The position numbers and the translations under genes were made by a program. The notes below the pieces were generated by a model. The model saw only the letters and a program-made list of their open reading frames with translations, searched no databases and was not told the DNA's origin. Shown one piece after another: positions 30,468-30,927 of a stretch of DNA of 30,927 nt; position 1 is the first letter of the stretch; every line of letters starts with the position of its first letter. The DNA comes from JBCBCP01 sp038530575. GTDB taxonomy: Bacteria > Pseudomonadota > Alphaproteobacteria > Rhodobacterales > Rhodobacteraceae. Location: contig JBCBCP010000037.1 of assembly GCA_038530575.1 (NCBI GenBank), positions 1-30,927 of the forward strand. The letters are read 5' to 3'.

Positions 30468-30487
30468 AAATGGGTTATCCCGTGTCC

Positions 30488-30877
30488 TTAGACGCGGCGG
30501 CGCTTAGGCGGGCGGCAGCCGTTGTGGGCAATCGGCGTCACGTCGCGGATCGACGTAATGTTGAAGCCGACGGCGGCAAGCGCACGCAGCGCGCTCTCGC
30601 GGCCCGAGCCGGGGCCCTGCACTTCGACTTCGAGCGTCTTGACGCCGTGGTCCTGCGCCTTGCGGCCCGCATCCTCGGCGGCGAGCTGAGCGGCATAGGG
30701 GGTCGATTTGCGCGAGCCCTTGAAGCCCATGGTGCCAGCGGACGACCACGAAATGGCGTTGCCCTGCACGTCAGAGATCAGGATCTTGGTGTTGTTGAAC
30801 GAAGAATTCACGTGGGCCACGCCCGCCGCGATGTTCTTGGAGACCTTGCGCTTGGTGCGCCGTGTGTCACGAGCCAT
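30488..30877 (-). CDS. rpsK: 30S ribosomal protein S11
   Basis: 129 residues, the usual length. Diagnostic stretches are KNIAAGVAHVNSSFNNTKI, SWSSAGTMGFKGSRKSTPYAAQ, VEVQGPGSGRESALRAL and the C-terminal HNGCRPPKRRRV. S11 lies on the platform of the small subunit near the mRNA exit. A strong AAGGAGG site lies just before the ATG and overlaps the end of rpsM. Confidence 0.99.
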   Translation of the reverse strand: MARDTRRTKRKVSKNIAAGVAHVNSSFNNTKILISDVQGNAISWSSAGTMGFKGSRKSTPYAAQLAAEDAGRKAQDHGVKTLEVEVQGPGSGRESALRALAAVGFNITSIRDVTPIAHNGCRPPKRRRV

Positions 30878-30889
30878 CGGTGCGCCTCC

Positions 30890-30927
30890 TTATTTCTTCT
30901 TGCCGGCAATGGCCTTTGCGGGGCCTT
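30890..30927 (-). CDS. rpsM: 30S ribosomal protein S13, C-terminal end only
   Basis: Only the last 11 codons are in the window. Read on the minus strand they give GPAKAIAGKKK followed by TAA, which is the basic lysine-rich tail of S13, a head protein that contacts the P-site tRNA and the central protuberance. The identification is supported by its position directly before rpsK; the 12-base gap contains the rpsK ribosome site. The rest of the gene lies beyond the right edge. Confidence 0.88.
   Translation of the reverse strand, partial: GPAKAIAGKKK

Overview
The window looks like chromosomal DNA of an alphaproteobacterium of the family Rhodobacteraceae, most likely the marine Roseobacter group. 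This rests on the high GC content, the BztABCD/AapJQMP-type amino-acid transporter with permeases of about 400 residues, the pairing of an ATP12-type chaperone with a HAD phosphatase, an RluC-type synthase and CrcB, and the order yidC - MOSC - engB - argB. It is inference from gene content, because no rRNA or marker comparison could be run. I see no insertion sequence, prophage, integrase or CRISPR array.

Layout. 1-3703 (minus strand): the 5' part of tRNA-Arg(ACG) with its promoter, then a likely operon TVP38-family membrane protein -> FAD disulfide reductase-like enzyme -> orphan sensor histidine kinase. 3882-4752 (plus): promoter and the overlapping rpmH-rnpA-yidD genes, with a terminator-like hairpin inside the start of rnpA. 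4749-9189 (minus): an accessory block of an RTX beta-solenoid protein, a DUF3833 lipoprotein and a membrane pentapeptide-repeat protein. 9347-11791 (plus): ttcA and a degenerate-GGDEF/EAL protein. 11901-17078 (plus): a tightly packed run of yidC, MOSC protein, engB, argB, ferredoxin-like protein and sixA-like phosphatase; apart from the engB-argB gap, which holds a perfect 26-bp palindrome, neighbouring genes overlap by 4 bases.

17129-21548 (minus): a complete polar amino-acid ABC transporter, with the binding-protein gene first and a strong stem-loop separating it from the two permease genes and the ATPase gene. 21756-25493 (minus): crotonase-like protein, crcB, RluC-type pseudouridine synthase, HAD phosphatase and ATP12 chaperone. 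25571-28705 (minus): ATP-grasp protein, TauD-like dioxygenase and rarA. 28778 to the right edge (minus): the ribosomal alpha operon rpsM-rpsK-rpoA-rplQ, ending in a clear intrinsic terminator.

Most of the window is housekeeping: translation (rpsM, rpsK, rplQ, rpmH), transcription (rpoA), RNA processing and modification (rnpA, ttcA, RluC), membrane protein insertion (yidD, yidC), ribosome assembly (engB), arginine synthesis, ATP synthase assembly and replication rescue. The less ordinary parts are the 4749-9189 block, which lies between yidD and yidC; the ATP-grasp/TauD/RarA group; the TVP38/FAD enzyme/kinase group; and several families of intergenic palindromes, one of which supplies the stop codon of a gene.
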